Part shown: positions 7,086 through 14,327 of the stretch, one piece after another | How the letters are laid out: the number at the start of each line of letters is the position of its first letter | Numbering within the stretch: position 1 is the first letter of the stretch | Assembly (NCBI GenBank): GCA_021323255.1 | Contig: JAJTCL010000013.1 | Location: 1-17,584 of the forward strand | DNA: 17,584 bases | Direction of reading: 5' to 3' | From: Propionibacteriaceae bacterium | GTDB lineage: Bacteria > Actinomycetota > Actinomycetes > Propionibacteriales > Propionibacteriaceae | The notes under the pieces: model-generated | Database searches by the model: none | What the model was told of the DNA's origin: nothing | What the model saw: only the letters and a program-made list of their open reading frames with translations | Translations under genes and position numbers: made by a program

Positions 7086-7523
7086 TCAGATCTGCGGGCG
7101 GTCCTCGAACGGAATCGAAAGAACCGTCGTAGTGTCAGTGGATACCTTGGCCGCTGTTCGGATCCGACCCAGCGTGGATTCCAGATGTGCCATCGTGGGA
7201 GCTTGAACCTTCAGCAGATAATTGGCTTCGCCGGCAACGGAATAGCACGAAACAATCTCTTCGATGTGTTGCAAACGCTCCGGGGCGTCATCTGGCTGGC
7301 TTGGATCAAATGGCTTGATCGCGACGAAGGCCGTAACCATCAGACCTAACTCGGCAGAGTCGAGAATGGCGGTGTAGCCCTTGATCACGCCACGTTGCTC
7401 GAGGCGCCGAACCCGTTGCTGGGCAGCGGAGGTGGACAGGCCCGTCTCCTTGCCGATGTCTGTGTAGGACATCCGGCCGTCGCGCGCCAGCAGCGAGAGA
7501 ATACGACGGTCGAGCTTCTCCAT
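7086..7523 (-). CDS. Lrp/AsnC family transcriptional regulator
   Basis: The protein has 145 residues from the ATG at 7523. An N-terminal helix-turn-helix (LDRRILSLLARDGRMSYTDIG...STSAAQQRVRRLE, residues 4-42) is followed by GVIKGYTAIL and a C-terminal RAM domain of about 80 residues. The RAM domain carries VSCYSVAGEANYLLKV, the usual effector-site region. Such proteins form octamers, bind amino acids or related small molecules, and often control their own gene and a neighbour. A GTG at 7559 would add 12 residues (starting MSAHPNPG), but the family normally begins a few residues before LDRRIL, so 7523 is preferred. It is transcribed toward the amidohydrolase and divergently from the exonuclease. 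An Lrp-box-like sequence lies at 7559-7573. Confidence 0.93.
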   Translation of the reverse strand: MEKLDRRILSLLARDGRMSYTDIGKETGLSTSAAQQRVRRLEQRGVIKGYTAILDSAELGLMVTAFVAIKPFDPSQPDDAPERLQHIEEIVSCYSVAGEANYLLKVQAPTMAHLESTLGRIRTAAKVSTDTTTVLSIPFEDRPQI

Positions 7524-7537
7524 GGGGGCTATCGTGC

Positions 7538-7541
7538 CAGG
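7538..7541 (+). promoter_or_regulatory. Ribosome-binding site deciding the exonuclease start
   Basis: AGGA lies 8 bases before the GTG at 7550. The in-frame ATG at 7568 has no Shine-Dalgarno sequence, so GTG is favoured. Confidence 0.5.
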
Positions 7542-7549
7542 ATTCGGAT

Positions 7550-8512
7550 GTGCGCTCACGCAAAATTATGCTTTTGGATACGGCTTCGTTGTACTTTCGC
7601 GCTTTTTATGGCGTACCTGATTCAATTCGTGGCCCGGACGGTACGCCGGTGAACGCACTCCGCGGATTACTCGACTTCATCAGCCGGCTGCTCGATGGCT
7701 ACTCGCCCTCCCATCTGGCGTGCTGCTGGGACAACGACTGGCGACCCCAATGGCGAGTGGACCTGATCCCCTCCTACAAGGCACATCGGGTCGCCAAGTC
7801 AGGTGACGCGGTGGTAGCCGAGATGGCAAGCTCTGGCAACACCGCAGCCGAAGGTGTGCCTGCAGGGCTAGCAGCGCAAGTCCCGTTGATCTTGGCTGTA
7901 CTCGATGCTCTGGGCATCGCCGTGGTCGGTAAAGATGGTTACGAGGCCGACGATGTGATCGGGACGCTGGCAAGCACGGCACCTATGCCTGTCGACGTCG
8001 TCACCGGTGATCGTGATCTCTTCCAGCTCGTCGACGACGAGCGTCAGGTCCGGGTGCTCTACATCGCCCGAGGTGTCGGCAATCATGAGGTCGTCGATGA
8101 CACGTGGGTTCGGGCACGGTATGGCATACCGGCTGCAGCGTATGTCGACTACGCCACCATGCGAGGCGATGCCTCTGATGGCCTGCCTGGTGTTTCTGGG
8201 ATTGGAGACAAGACCGCCGCCAGCCTGCTCAACTCCTACCACGATCTTGAGGGAATACTGGCGGCCGCCAGTGGACCCAAACCCAAGATCAGCGGCGCGG
8301 TGTCGGCCAAGCTTTCGGCGGCGATCGATTATCTGGCTGTTGCGCCCGCCGTGGTCGCCGTGGCCCGCGATCTTGATCTTGGCGTTACCTTCGATGATCT
8401 TGCCTGTCCGACGGCACCAGCCAAGCCTGAATTGTTTGCCGAGTTGAGTGAGCTTCTGGGACTCGGTGGAAGTGCCGGCCGCGTTGTGGCCAGCCTTGCC
8501 AAAGACCCATAG
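7550..8512 (+). CDS. 5'-3' exonuclease (FEN / Pol I N-terminal-like)
   Basis: The 320-residue protein is a stand-alone relative of the 5'-nuclease domain of DNA polymerase I, like the separate exonuclease of mycobacteria. Metal-binding acidic positions are seen in order: D10 in LLDTASLYFRAF, D61 and D63 in WDNDWRPQWR, E132/D134/D135 in YEADDVIG, D154/D156 in TGDRDLFQL, and D207/D210 in RGDASDGLPGV. A helix-three-turn-helix follows (GLPGVSGIGDKTAASLL, 211-227). Y76, K77 and R80 in the PSYKAHR stretch suit the helical arch. A loop at about 82-105 is rich in Ala, Gly and Ser and looks like a lineage-specific insertion. The likely role is removing RNA primers or flaps in DNA repair. It ends 8 bp before the pabB-pabC fusion gene, so the two are probably co-transcribed. 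Confidence 0.92.
   Translation: MRSRKIMLLDTASLYFRAFYGVPDSIRGPDGTPVNALRGLLDFISRLLDGYSPSHLACCWDNDWRPQWRVDLIPSYKAHRVAKSGDAVVAEMASSGNTAAEGVPAGLAAQVPLILAVLDALGIAVVGKDGYEADDVIGTLASTAPMPVDVVTGDRDLFQLVDDERQVRVLYIARGVGNHEVVDDTWVRARYGIPAAAYVDYATMRGDASDGLPGVSGIGDKTAASLLNSYHDLEGILAAASGPKPKISGAVSAKLSAAIDYLAVAPAVVAVARDLDLGVTFDDLACPTAPAKPELFAELSELLGLGGSAGRVVASLAKDP
7559..7573. promoter_or_regulatory. Lrp-box-like operator between the AsnC-type regulator and the exonuclease
   Basis: CGCAAAATTATGCTT matches the E. coli Lrp consensus YAGHAWATTWTDCTR at 12 of 15 positions. It overlaps a CAAAA-N6-TTTTG inverted repeat (7561-7576) in an AT-rich island within otherwise GC-rich DNA. It lies 36 bp upstream of the regulator ATG and inside the first codons of the divergent exonuclease. 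This suits autoregulation. The E. coli consensus may not transfer to actinobacteria, and AT-rich early codons are common. Confidence 0.35.
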
Positions 8513-8520
8513 GACGCCAA

Positions 8521-10572
8521 GTGGCTCATCCATTGCAGCTGGGAGCGATGACCGCACGTCCTTATCGGCTCCCACTGCTGTCCAACGCCTCGCCCGCTGC
8601 GGTGATCGCCCAGCTCAGTGAAGACGACCGTCCCGGTGCGTTGTGGGGCAACTGGTTCGGCGGTGGGCTGTTGATCTTTCGCCGCCCGTTTCGGGTGGAG
8701 GAGCCGGTTGATGCCTCCGACGGATTCGGATACCTCGACGAGCAGCCAACGCTGTCGGGGTCTGAGCTGGCATCCGGCATGGTTGGCGGCGGCTGGCTCG
8801 CCTGCTTTGGATACGACGCCACGACCACGACGTTGGGTTTCTACGATTCCCTGCTGCACTGGCGGGAGGACAGTGGGTGGTTCTTTGAGTCTCTCGGTCT
8901 CAGCGGCCGCGAAGCCGAGAACTCAGCAGCGTTGCAGTACTGGACGACGATCCTGCGAGCCGCGCCAACTGCACCGATCAAGCCACTGCAGGTCGGAGTC
9001 TTCCGCGTCGCGACTGAGCCTGAGACCGCTCGAGACGGCTATCTCGCCGGCGTGGAAGAGGTCATCAACAGGATCGATCACGGCCACTTCTACCAGCTGA
9101 ACCTCTGCCTCCGACTGCACGCGGATGTTGCCAGCAGCGCGCCAGTTGTGTTCGGACACCTGTGCGAACAGTTGCAGCCCGCCTTCGGTGGCCTGATCAC
9201 TGGTCCGCTGAGCCACGGTGCGCCACGCATGGTCACCAGCTTCAGCCCGGAGCTCTTCCTGCGGATAAGAGACCGCACCGTCTTGACCGCTCCGATCAAG
9301 GGCACGGCACCCCGGAAGGACGCTAACAGCGCTGCGGCGCTACGTGCCTCTGCAAAGGATGCGGCGGAGAACATCATGATCGTCGACCTGATGCGCAACG
9401 ACCTGTCCCGCGTCTGCCTGCCGGGCACGGTTGCTGTCCAAGAGCTGTTGGCTCTCCAACCCCATCCTGGCGTCTGGCATCTGGTCTCAGCCATTCACGG
9501 CGAGCTGAGCCAGCACACCACAACCGCACAGCTGCTCACTGCAGCCTTTCCACCCGGCTCGGTGACAGGTGCGCCCAAGATCTCCGCTCAGCAAGGGATC
9601 GCTGATCTTGAGGTCGAGGCGCGCGGCGCCTACACCGGCAGCATCGGCTTGGTCAGCCCGCTTGCTGGTGCCGACTTCAATGTGATCATCCGGAGTTTCG
9701 AACTCCACCACGATCGCCTCGAGCTTGGTGTCGGTGGCGGCATTACCGTCGACAGCGTGCCCATCCGGGAGTGGTATGAGTGCTTGCACAAGGCTGCGCC
9801 GTTGGTTGCTGCTGCTGGATCGGTCCTCGATCAGGAACTCGCGGACGAGCCGGCGCCGCCTGCGGCGGAGCTGCTGGCGTCCGGGGTGTTCGAATCGATC
9901 CTGGTGGTACGAGGGAAGATCATCCGTCTCGCCGCACACCTTGCCCGGCTGGACAGGTCCTGTCGCGAGCTGTACGGGCACGGGATACCAGATGATCTTC
10001 CAGATACGGCGTACCAGCTCGCCAGTGTCCACTCCGATCGGGGCCGACTCGCAATCCGCGTCCTTGCCCGACCCAGCGAGGGGCGGCTTGACTTCAGTCT
10101 GGACGCCAGCCCACTCGGCGCGAGGCCAGCCAGCTCGACCCTGCGCTACCAGCCTCGACCCGACCGCTCCTGGCGGCACAAGTGGCTTGAGCGCTCTGCA
10201 CTTGTCGACGCTGAAGCGGCAGTCGTTCCCGCGCTGCCGTTCTTCACCTCGCGATCTCGGGCCCAGCACATCACCGAAACCAGCCGAGGGAACCTGTTCA
10301 TACAAGATCAGGACGGTTTCTGGTGCACCCCGCCGCTGGACGAGCAAGTACTGCCAGGGGTGACCCGGCGTGAGGTGCTCGATCTCCTCGCGGACCGGGG
10401 GGCACCCGCGCGCATCCGGCGTTGCTCAGTGCAAGAACTACGCCAGTCACGAGGCGCCTTCTGGACCAGCAGCCTGAGTGGGGCGGTTCCGATCACCGCC
10501 GTCGACGGCACTGCGCTGCCAGACGTCTCTGAATTCACCGCGAACCTCAATGGTGAGCTCGATATTTGCTGA
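8521..10572 (+). CDS. pabB: Aminodeoxychorismate synthase component I fused to aminodeoxychorismate lyase (PabB-PabC)
   Basis: This 683-residue protein joins two steps of p-aminobenzoate synthesis for folate. Residues about 1-430 are a chorismate-binding domain with PIKGT at 258-262, AENIMIVDLMRNDLSR at 282-297 and PGSVTGAPK at 345-353. The lysine of PIKGT marks aminodeoxychorismate synthase; anthranilate synthases have PIAGT. Residues about 450-683 form a class-IV aminotransferase-type domain: GVFESILVV at 455-463, R...HLARLDRS nearby, the likely PLP lysine K554 in RHKWLER and ITETSRGNLF at 584-593. It would release pyruvate to give p-aminobenzoate. The GTG at 8521 has AGGA 6 bases upstream; ATG 8548 is an alternative. 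The glutaminase partner PabA is not in the window and must be supplied elsewhere. Confidence 0.93.
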   Translation: MAHPLQLGAMTARPYRLPLLSNASPAAVIAQLSEDDRPGALWGNWFGGGLLIFRRPFRVEEPVDASDGFGYLDEQPTLSGSELASGMVGGGWLACFGYDATTTTLGFYDSLLHWREDSGWFFESLGLSGREAENSAALQYWTTILRAAPTAPIKPLQVGVFRVATEPETARDGYLAGVEEVINRIDHGHFYQLNLCLRLHADVASSAPVVFGHLCEQLQPAFGGLITGPLSHGAPRMVTSFSPELFLRIRDRTVLTAPIKGTAPRKDANSAAALRASAKDAAENIMIVDLMRNDLSRVCLPGTVAVQELLALQPHPGVWHLVSAIHGELSQHTTTAQLLTAAFPPGSVTGAPKISAQQGIADLEVEARGAYTGSIGLVSPLAGADFNVIIRSFELHHDRLELGVGGGITVDSVPIREWYECLHKAAPLVAAAGSVLDQELADEPAPPAAELLASGVFESILVVRGKIIRLAAHLARLDRSCRELYGHGIPDDLPDTAYQLASVHSDRGRLAIRVLARPSEGRLDFSLDASPLGARPASSTLRYQPRPDRSWRHKWLERSALVDAEAAVVPALPFFTSRSRAQHITETSRGNLFIQDQDGFWCTPPLDEQVLPGVTRREVLDLLADRGAPARIRRCSVQELRQSRGAFWTSSLSGAVPITAVDGTALPDVSEFTANLNGELDIC

Positions 10573-10638
10573 CGTGCGACTGTCCCGCGGTAACGTCTTC
10601 TGCCGACGTGCAAACGGCATGTCGGAAGCCATGTTGTG

Positions 10639-10646
10639 AAGGGAAG
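10639..10646 (+). promoter_or_regulatory. Ribosome-binding site deciding the start of the first polyol-phosphate transferase
   Basis: AAGGGAAG lies 7 bases before the ATG at 10654. It overlaps the in-frame GTG region at 10636, which argues against that longer start. Confidence 0.6.
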
Positions 10647-10653
10647 TCCATCG

Positions 10654-12393
10654 ATGCCCGCCTCATTCCGCCGGTTGATTCGGTCGGCCGGTCCGATGCT
10701 GCGCGCATGGTCCACTTCTGCCGTTCGCGAAGCGGGAGCTGCGGCACTAGCCATCGTGGCATGTGGCACTGCAATCGCCGGAGCTGCAGATTGGCTGGTA
10801 TTCACCCTCGCTCTGCTCACTTTGGCCGTCACGGTGGTCTTCGGCTGGGAACACCGCCGGGTGTCAATCATCAGGCGCAGTCTCGAGCCCACCGGTTCCT
10901 ATGTGTTGTCCCGGGTTCTGATCTCACTGGCTACGGCGGCGGCTCTCAGCAGTGAGCGCGCTACTGAGCGGGGGGCGGTGTCGGCCTGCGGCGTGTTACT
11001 CGCCCTGGCATTGGTAGCTGAATGGGTCGTTTCAAATCTCGGCACACTAGTCTGCCCGTACGCCGCCAATCTGCCGGGCATCGACGTGCGCAACTACCCG
11101 TTATTCGCTGAGCGATGGGTGTTCACGATCAACACGGCGGCGGTGGCTCTTTTCCTCGCTCTTGGGGCTGTCGCGCAGAGTGTCGCCGAGCTACCGATCT
11201 GGCCCCTGCTCGTCCCTGGAATCGCGACAGTCCTGGTGGCTGCGCTGGTCATCGGCGATGCGCTGCTCCGACTGAAATCGCGACGATCCGCTGAACGGAT
11301 GCTTTCGAATGTGCTAGCCAGCTACGCGCCGACGTTCCTGCTCTACTGGGACGCTCCGCCCGGTTCATTGCACCAGATCGCGATGTGGCTGCCGTATTTG
11401 TCCCGATTGAACCGTCCCTACTTCATTGTGCTGCGGACGCCGGACACCTTTGCCGACACCGCGGCATTGGCCTCGGTGCCCGTTATCGTTCGGCGCTACG
11501 TCAGCGAGTTGGACGTCTTGATGACACCAACCCTGAAGACGGCTTTCTTCGTCAACACGGCTCCTAAGAACGCCCACATGGTCCACTACCTGGGCATCAA
11601 CCAGATCCAGCTGAATCACGGCGACAGTGATAAGGCGCCGAGTTATCGACGGATTTTTCGGATGTACGACAAGAACTTCGTGGCTGGCCAAGCGGCAATA
11701 GATCGCTTCGCAAACAACGGCGTCGCCGTACCCAGGGACGCCTTCGAAATTGTCGGTCGGCCCCAGGTTGAGGGAGTCAAGGTCCAAGAGTGCCCCATCG
11801 CCACCAGAGAGTCTCCTCGAGTGCTCTATGCGCCCACGTGGTACGGCTACCTCGAGGACTCCCGCTATTCGTCATTGCCAATCGGAGCCAAGATCGTCCA
11901 AGTGCTCATTGACCGCGGTTGCGTCGTGATTTTCCGGCCTCATCCCTGGATCTGGCGGACGCCAGGTCTGGCATCGGCGGCCCGCGACATCGACGAGTTG
12001 CTCGCGACAGACGCCGCCAGGACGGGTCGCTCGCACATCTTCGGCTCCGCGGCGACGACTGGCAGCATTCTGGACACGTTCAACCAGGTGGATGCCTTGG
12101 TATCCGACGTGTCGAGTGTGATTCCGGATTTCCTTTACTCGGAAAAGCCGTTTGCACTCACCTTGATGGCTGCGGAGATGACAACTGCGGAGTTTCTTAC
12201 CGACTTCCCGCTAGCGCAGGCCGGCTATCTGTTGAACTCGGATCTGAGCAACCTCGACATGGTGCTGCGGCAACTCCTGGCCGAAGATCCGGCTTGGTCG
12301 CGGCGGCGGCAGCTCAAGACCTACTACTTGGGCGACTTCCCGGCCGAAAGCTACGCCGATGGGTTCCTGGCCGCTGCGCAGAAATACGTCTAG
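10654..12393 (+). CDS. Membrane-anchored CDP-glycerol/polyol glycerophosphotransferase-like protein, paralog 1
   Basis: The 579-residue product has about six hydrophobic segments in residues 27-205, then a GT-B-like domain of the CDP-glycerol glycerophosphotransferase (TagB/TagF) family. Seen are HGDSDK at 322-327, FVAGQAAIDRF at 342-352, VGRPQVE at 367-373, VLYAPTW at 390-396, FRPHP at 427-431 and VSDVSSVIPDFL at 483-494. These family motifs contact the CDP-polyol donor and include the catalytic histidine. Family members transfer glycerol or ribitol phosphate to build teichoic acids on the cytoplasmic face. HGDSDK replaces the HGTPLK of the classic TagF enzymes, so this is a divergent subgroup and its substrate is open. 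A possible promoter (TTGCTG 10566, TAACGT 10591, 19-base spacing) lies upstream but is weak. A paralog converges on it 16 bp downstream. Confidence 0.85.
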   Translation: MPASFRRLIRSAGPMLRAWSTSAVREAGAAALAIVACGTAIAGAADWLVFTLALLTLAVTVVFGWEHRRVSIIRRSLEPTGSYVLSRVLISLATAAALSSERATERGAVSACGVLLALALVAEWVVSNLGTLVCPYAANLPGIDVRNYPLFAERWVFTINTAAVALFLALGAVAQSVAELPIWPLLVPGIATVLVAALVIGDALLRLKSRRSAERMLSNVLASYAPTFLLYWDAPPGSLHQIAMWLPYLSRLNRPYFIVLRTPDTFADTAALASVPVIVRRYVSELDVLMTPTLKTAFFVNTAPKNAHMVHYLGINQIQLNHGDSDKAPSYRRIFRMYDKNFVAGQAAIDRFANNGVAVPRDAFEIVGRPQVEGVKVQECPIATRESPRVLYAPTWYGYLEDSRYSSLPIGAKIVQVLIDRGCVVIFRPHPWIWRTPGLASAARDIDELLATDAARTGRSHIFGSAATTGSILDTFNQVDALVSDVSSVIPDFLYSEKPFALTLMAAEMTTAEFLTDFPLAQAGYLLNSDLSNLDMVLRQLLAEDPAWSRRRQLKTYYLGDFPAESYADGFLAAAQKYV

Positions 12394-12400
12394 GCTTACT

Positions 12401-12425
12401 GCCCGTCGCTCACTGACCAGCGGGC
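12401..12425. terminator. Small hairpin at the junction of the convergent paralogs
   Basis: GCCCG at 12401-12405 can pair with CGGGC at 12421-12425, with alternative pairing CGCT/AGCG inside. It overlaps the stop codon of the minus-strand gene (12410-12412). The stem is short and there is no T-run, so termination here is only possible. Confidence 0.25.
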
Positions 12426-14137
12426 TGTAGAGGCTTCTGCTCAACCTGTACCGGAGATGGCGGGTTCACCGCGGCCGATTTCACAGGCCTTGGGGCGGCC
12501 AGTGACTGCAGGTAACTGACGAAGGCACGAGCCGATTCTCCGTTGTCATAGCCTCCGAGGTAATACTTCCGTCGTTCGGCGCGGATAGCTGCAAGAGGAT
12601 CGGCGCCAAGCATGGCGTCGAGCGCATCATCAAGCGTCGACAGATCCCACTCGATGACGTATGCAGAACGGCTGGAGGGGAAGCGGGTTCGGAAGGTTTC
12701 GGTATCGTCCCCGGTAGCGACCATGGCGAACGGCTTCAGCGATTGCATGAAGTCCGTGACGACTCCGGATACGTCGGCAACCATCGCATCGGCGATGTTG
12801 GCGAGCTCGGCAAAGCTGGGCTTGTCCGCCGCTGCGCCCCAGCGGTGTGCGCGCTTGGTTGCCAGGGCGTCGGCTTGGAGAAGCTTGTGAATTGCGGCAA
12901 TCGCCGCAGCGGACTCCGGGAGTTTGCGACGGGCCGGGTGCGGCCTGAAGATCACTGTCGCATTGCGGGCGAGCAAAGCGGAGACGATAGCTGTACCGAT
13001 AGGCAGTGAGGAGTGGTTGTTCTTGTAGTCGGCGGCGTGCCAGGTCGGTGCGTACAGCACGACCGGGTTGTCGATGGTGGAGATGGGAGTCGTCACTGTC
13101 TCGATGTTTTCGATCTGGGGACGACCGAGGATCTTGAACTTCCTCGACGGAATGCGTACCCCATGTGCGGCGTAGCGATCGATCGCTGCCTGGCCCGCCA
13201 CAACGAGGATGTCGTACGCGGCTGACTTCCGACGGAAGGAGACTTCCTTGTCGCTGTCGCCGTGGTGGAGCCAGATGTGCTTCACACGGCGGACCTTCAT
13301 GAATCCACTGTTGTTGCCGTTGTAGACGTAGAGCGCCGCCCGGACCGTCCGTGGCAACATCGCTCGGATTGCCCGACGGCCTCCCATCGGCGCGTAGATC
13401 ACCGGCATCGTGTACTTCTCAGACACGCGCTGGAACGCAACTGCGTCGGTGGTCACCACGGTGAAAGGGTGACCGGTTCTCTCTACATAAGGCACCCACA
13501 AGCCGATGTGAAATGCGGCCTGCCCGTCGTAGGGCATCGTCAGCACTGGGCGATATGCCCGAAGCGTTTCGAGAACCTTCTTGTTGTAGCGGACGAAGCG
13601 CAGGTGAGGCAGCAAAGTCACCGCCTGCATCGCTGCCGCTAACACGGCAAGAATGGTGAACACCGCTGCTGGCAATGACAGCGTGGCAGCAACGAAGCTC
13701 AGCAGAAGAAAACCGCACATCACGGCTCCGGCCCATCCATATGGCCAGCGTGGAGGCTCAACCGGCTCTTCTGGAGCTCCAGGCAGATTTCGAGCCTGCA
13801 GTTGCACCACGTCAGGGCGGGTGCGAAACCACCACACCCCAGTCAGTGCCACGACCAAGCCAGCAGCCACGAGGACGGGCATGCCCTGGGAGTTCGCCAG
13901 ATACCAGCTCGCAACTCCAACACACAGCATGGTGCTGACACTCACCCGAATCCAGAACGTCCCCAACGTGCCCCGGCGAATGCTGCGTGCGAGCAGCGCC
14001 AGTTGCTGCGCGATCCCGACTGCCAGTGCCGCGGCGCACGCGAGTCGCAGCCAGAGGTTCTCCCCGGCCCACAAAGAGGTGACACCTGCGATCAACGCCA
14101 GAACGGACCATACTCGTGAACGCAAGAGCCGAGACAT
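12410..14137 (-). CDS. Membrane-anchored CDP-glycerol/polyol glycerophosphotransferase-like protein, paralog 2
   Basis: The 575-residue product has the same layout as the convergent paralog: about six hydrophobic segments in residues 8-176, then the transferase domain. Matching motifs are HGDSDK at 292-297, LVVAGQAAIDRY at 311-322, LGRPQIE at 337-343, VLYAPTW at 360-366, FRPHP at 397-401 and VADVSGVVTDFM at 453-464. The shared KYYLGGY/TYYLGDF ending is also present. A Pro- and Gln-rich tail of about 30 residues is unique to this copy. The ATG at 14137 has an excellent ribosome-binding site; a GTG at 14197 would add 20 residues without support. The membrane domains of the two paralogs look much less alike than the catalytic halves. 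The pair may act as primer enzyme and polymerase, but which is which cannot be told. Confidence 0.85.
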   Translation of the reverse strand: MSRLLRSRVWSVLALIAGVTSLWAGENLWLRLACAAALAVGIAQQLALLARSIRRGTLGTFWIRVSVSTMLCVGVASWYLANSQGMPVLVAAGLVVALTGVWWFRTRPDVVQLQARNLPGAPEEPVEPPRWPYGWAGAVMCGFLLLSFVAATLSLPAAVFTILAVLAAAMQAVTLLPHLRFVRYNKKVLETLRAYRPVLTMPYDGQAAFHIGLWVPYVERTGHPFTVVTTDAVAFQRVSEKYTMPVIYAPMGGRRAIRAMLPRTVRAALYVYNGNNSGFMKVRRVKHIWLHHGDSDKEVSFRRKSAAYDILVVAGQAAIDRYAAHGVRIPSRKFKILGRPQIENIETVTTPISTIDNPVVLYAPTWHAADYKNNHSSLPIGTAIVSALLARNATVIFRPHPARRKLPESAAAIAAIHKLLQADALATKRAHRWGAAADKPSFAELANIADAMVADVSGVVTDFMQSLKPFAMVATGDDTETFRTRFPSSRSAYVIEWDLSTLDDALDAMLGADPLAAIRAERRKYYLGGYDNGESARAFVSYLQSLAAPRPVKSAAVNPPSPVQVEQKPLQPAGQ

Positions 14138-14142
14138 GTGTG

Positions 14143-14151
14143 CTCCTCCCC
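14143..14151 (-). promoter_or_regulatory. Strong ribosome-binding site of paralog 2
   Basis: On the minus strand GGGGAGGAG lies 5 bases before the ATG at 14137 and fixes that start. Confidence 0.75.
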
Positions 14152-14223
14152 GAGTTGCTGGCTTAGACCCTATCTCTTTTAGAATCGACGCCTGCACAAA
14201 TGGCTTGGTCGGGTCTCCGCCGC

Positions 14224-14236
14224 GGTGTCAGACACC
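14224..14236. promoter_or_regulatory. Palindrome GGTGTC-A-GACACC, possible operator
   Basis: This perfect 6-bp inverted repeat around one central base lies in the 190-bp gap between two divergent genes of the envelope cluster. It has the size of a dimeric regulator site. It sits 20-32 bp upstream of the TACGAT -10 candidate for the plus-strand operon. Function is inferred from symmetry and position. Confidence 0.4.
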
Positions 14237-14255
14237 CGCTCCAGTATGAGGGGTC

Positions 14256-14274
14256 TACGATGGGCGGGCCCATC
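14256..14274 (+). promoter_or_regulatory. Candidate -10 overlapped by palindrome GATGGGC-GG-GCCCATC
   Basis: TACGAT (14256-14261) fits the TAnnnT -10 pattern of principal-sigma promoters, though no good -35 is seen. It overlaps a perfect 7-bp inverted repeat with 2 central bases at 14259-14274. A regulator bound there would cover the transcription start of the dehydrogenase-cytidylyltransferase pair. Alternatively it is a short hairpin near the 5' end of the transcript. Confidence 0.4.
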
Positions 14275-14327
14275 GGACCGAGTGCAATGAGACAGCTCGT
14301 CACCCCATCGAAGACTGGAGCACGAGA

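Noticed and set aside
8521..9820. Anthranilate synthase (TrpE) for the chorismate-binding domain
   Set aside because: The motif is PIKGT with lysine, typical of aminodeoxychorismate synthase, and the protein continues into a PabC-like domain.
9487..10347. A 286-codon minus-strand frame inside the pabB-pabC fusion gene
   Set aside because: Antisense shadow of a gene with clear chorismate-enzyme and aminotransferase motifs.
14138..14197. GTG at 14197 as the start of polyol-phosphate transferase paralog 2
   Set aside because: No ribosome-binding site there, while the ATG at 14137 has GGGGAGGAG at 5-base spacing.
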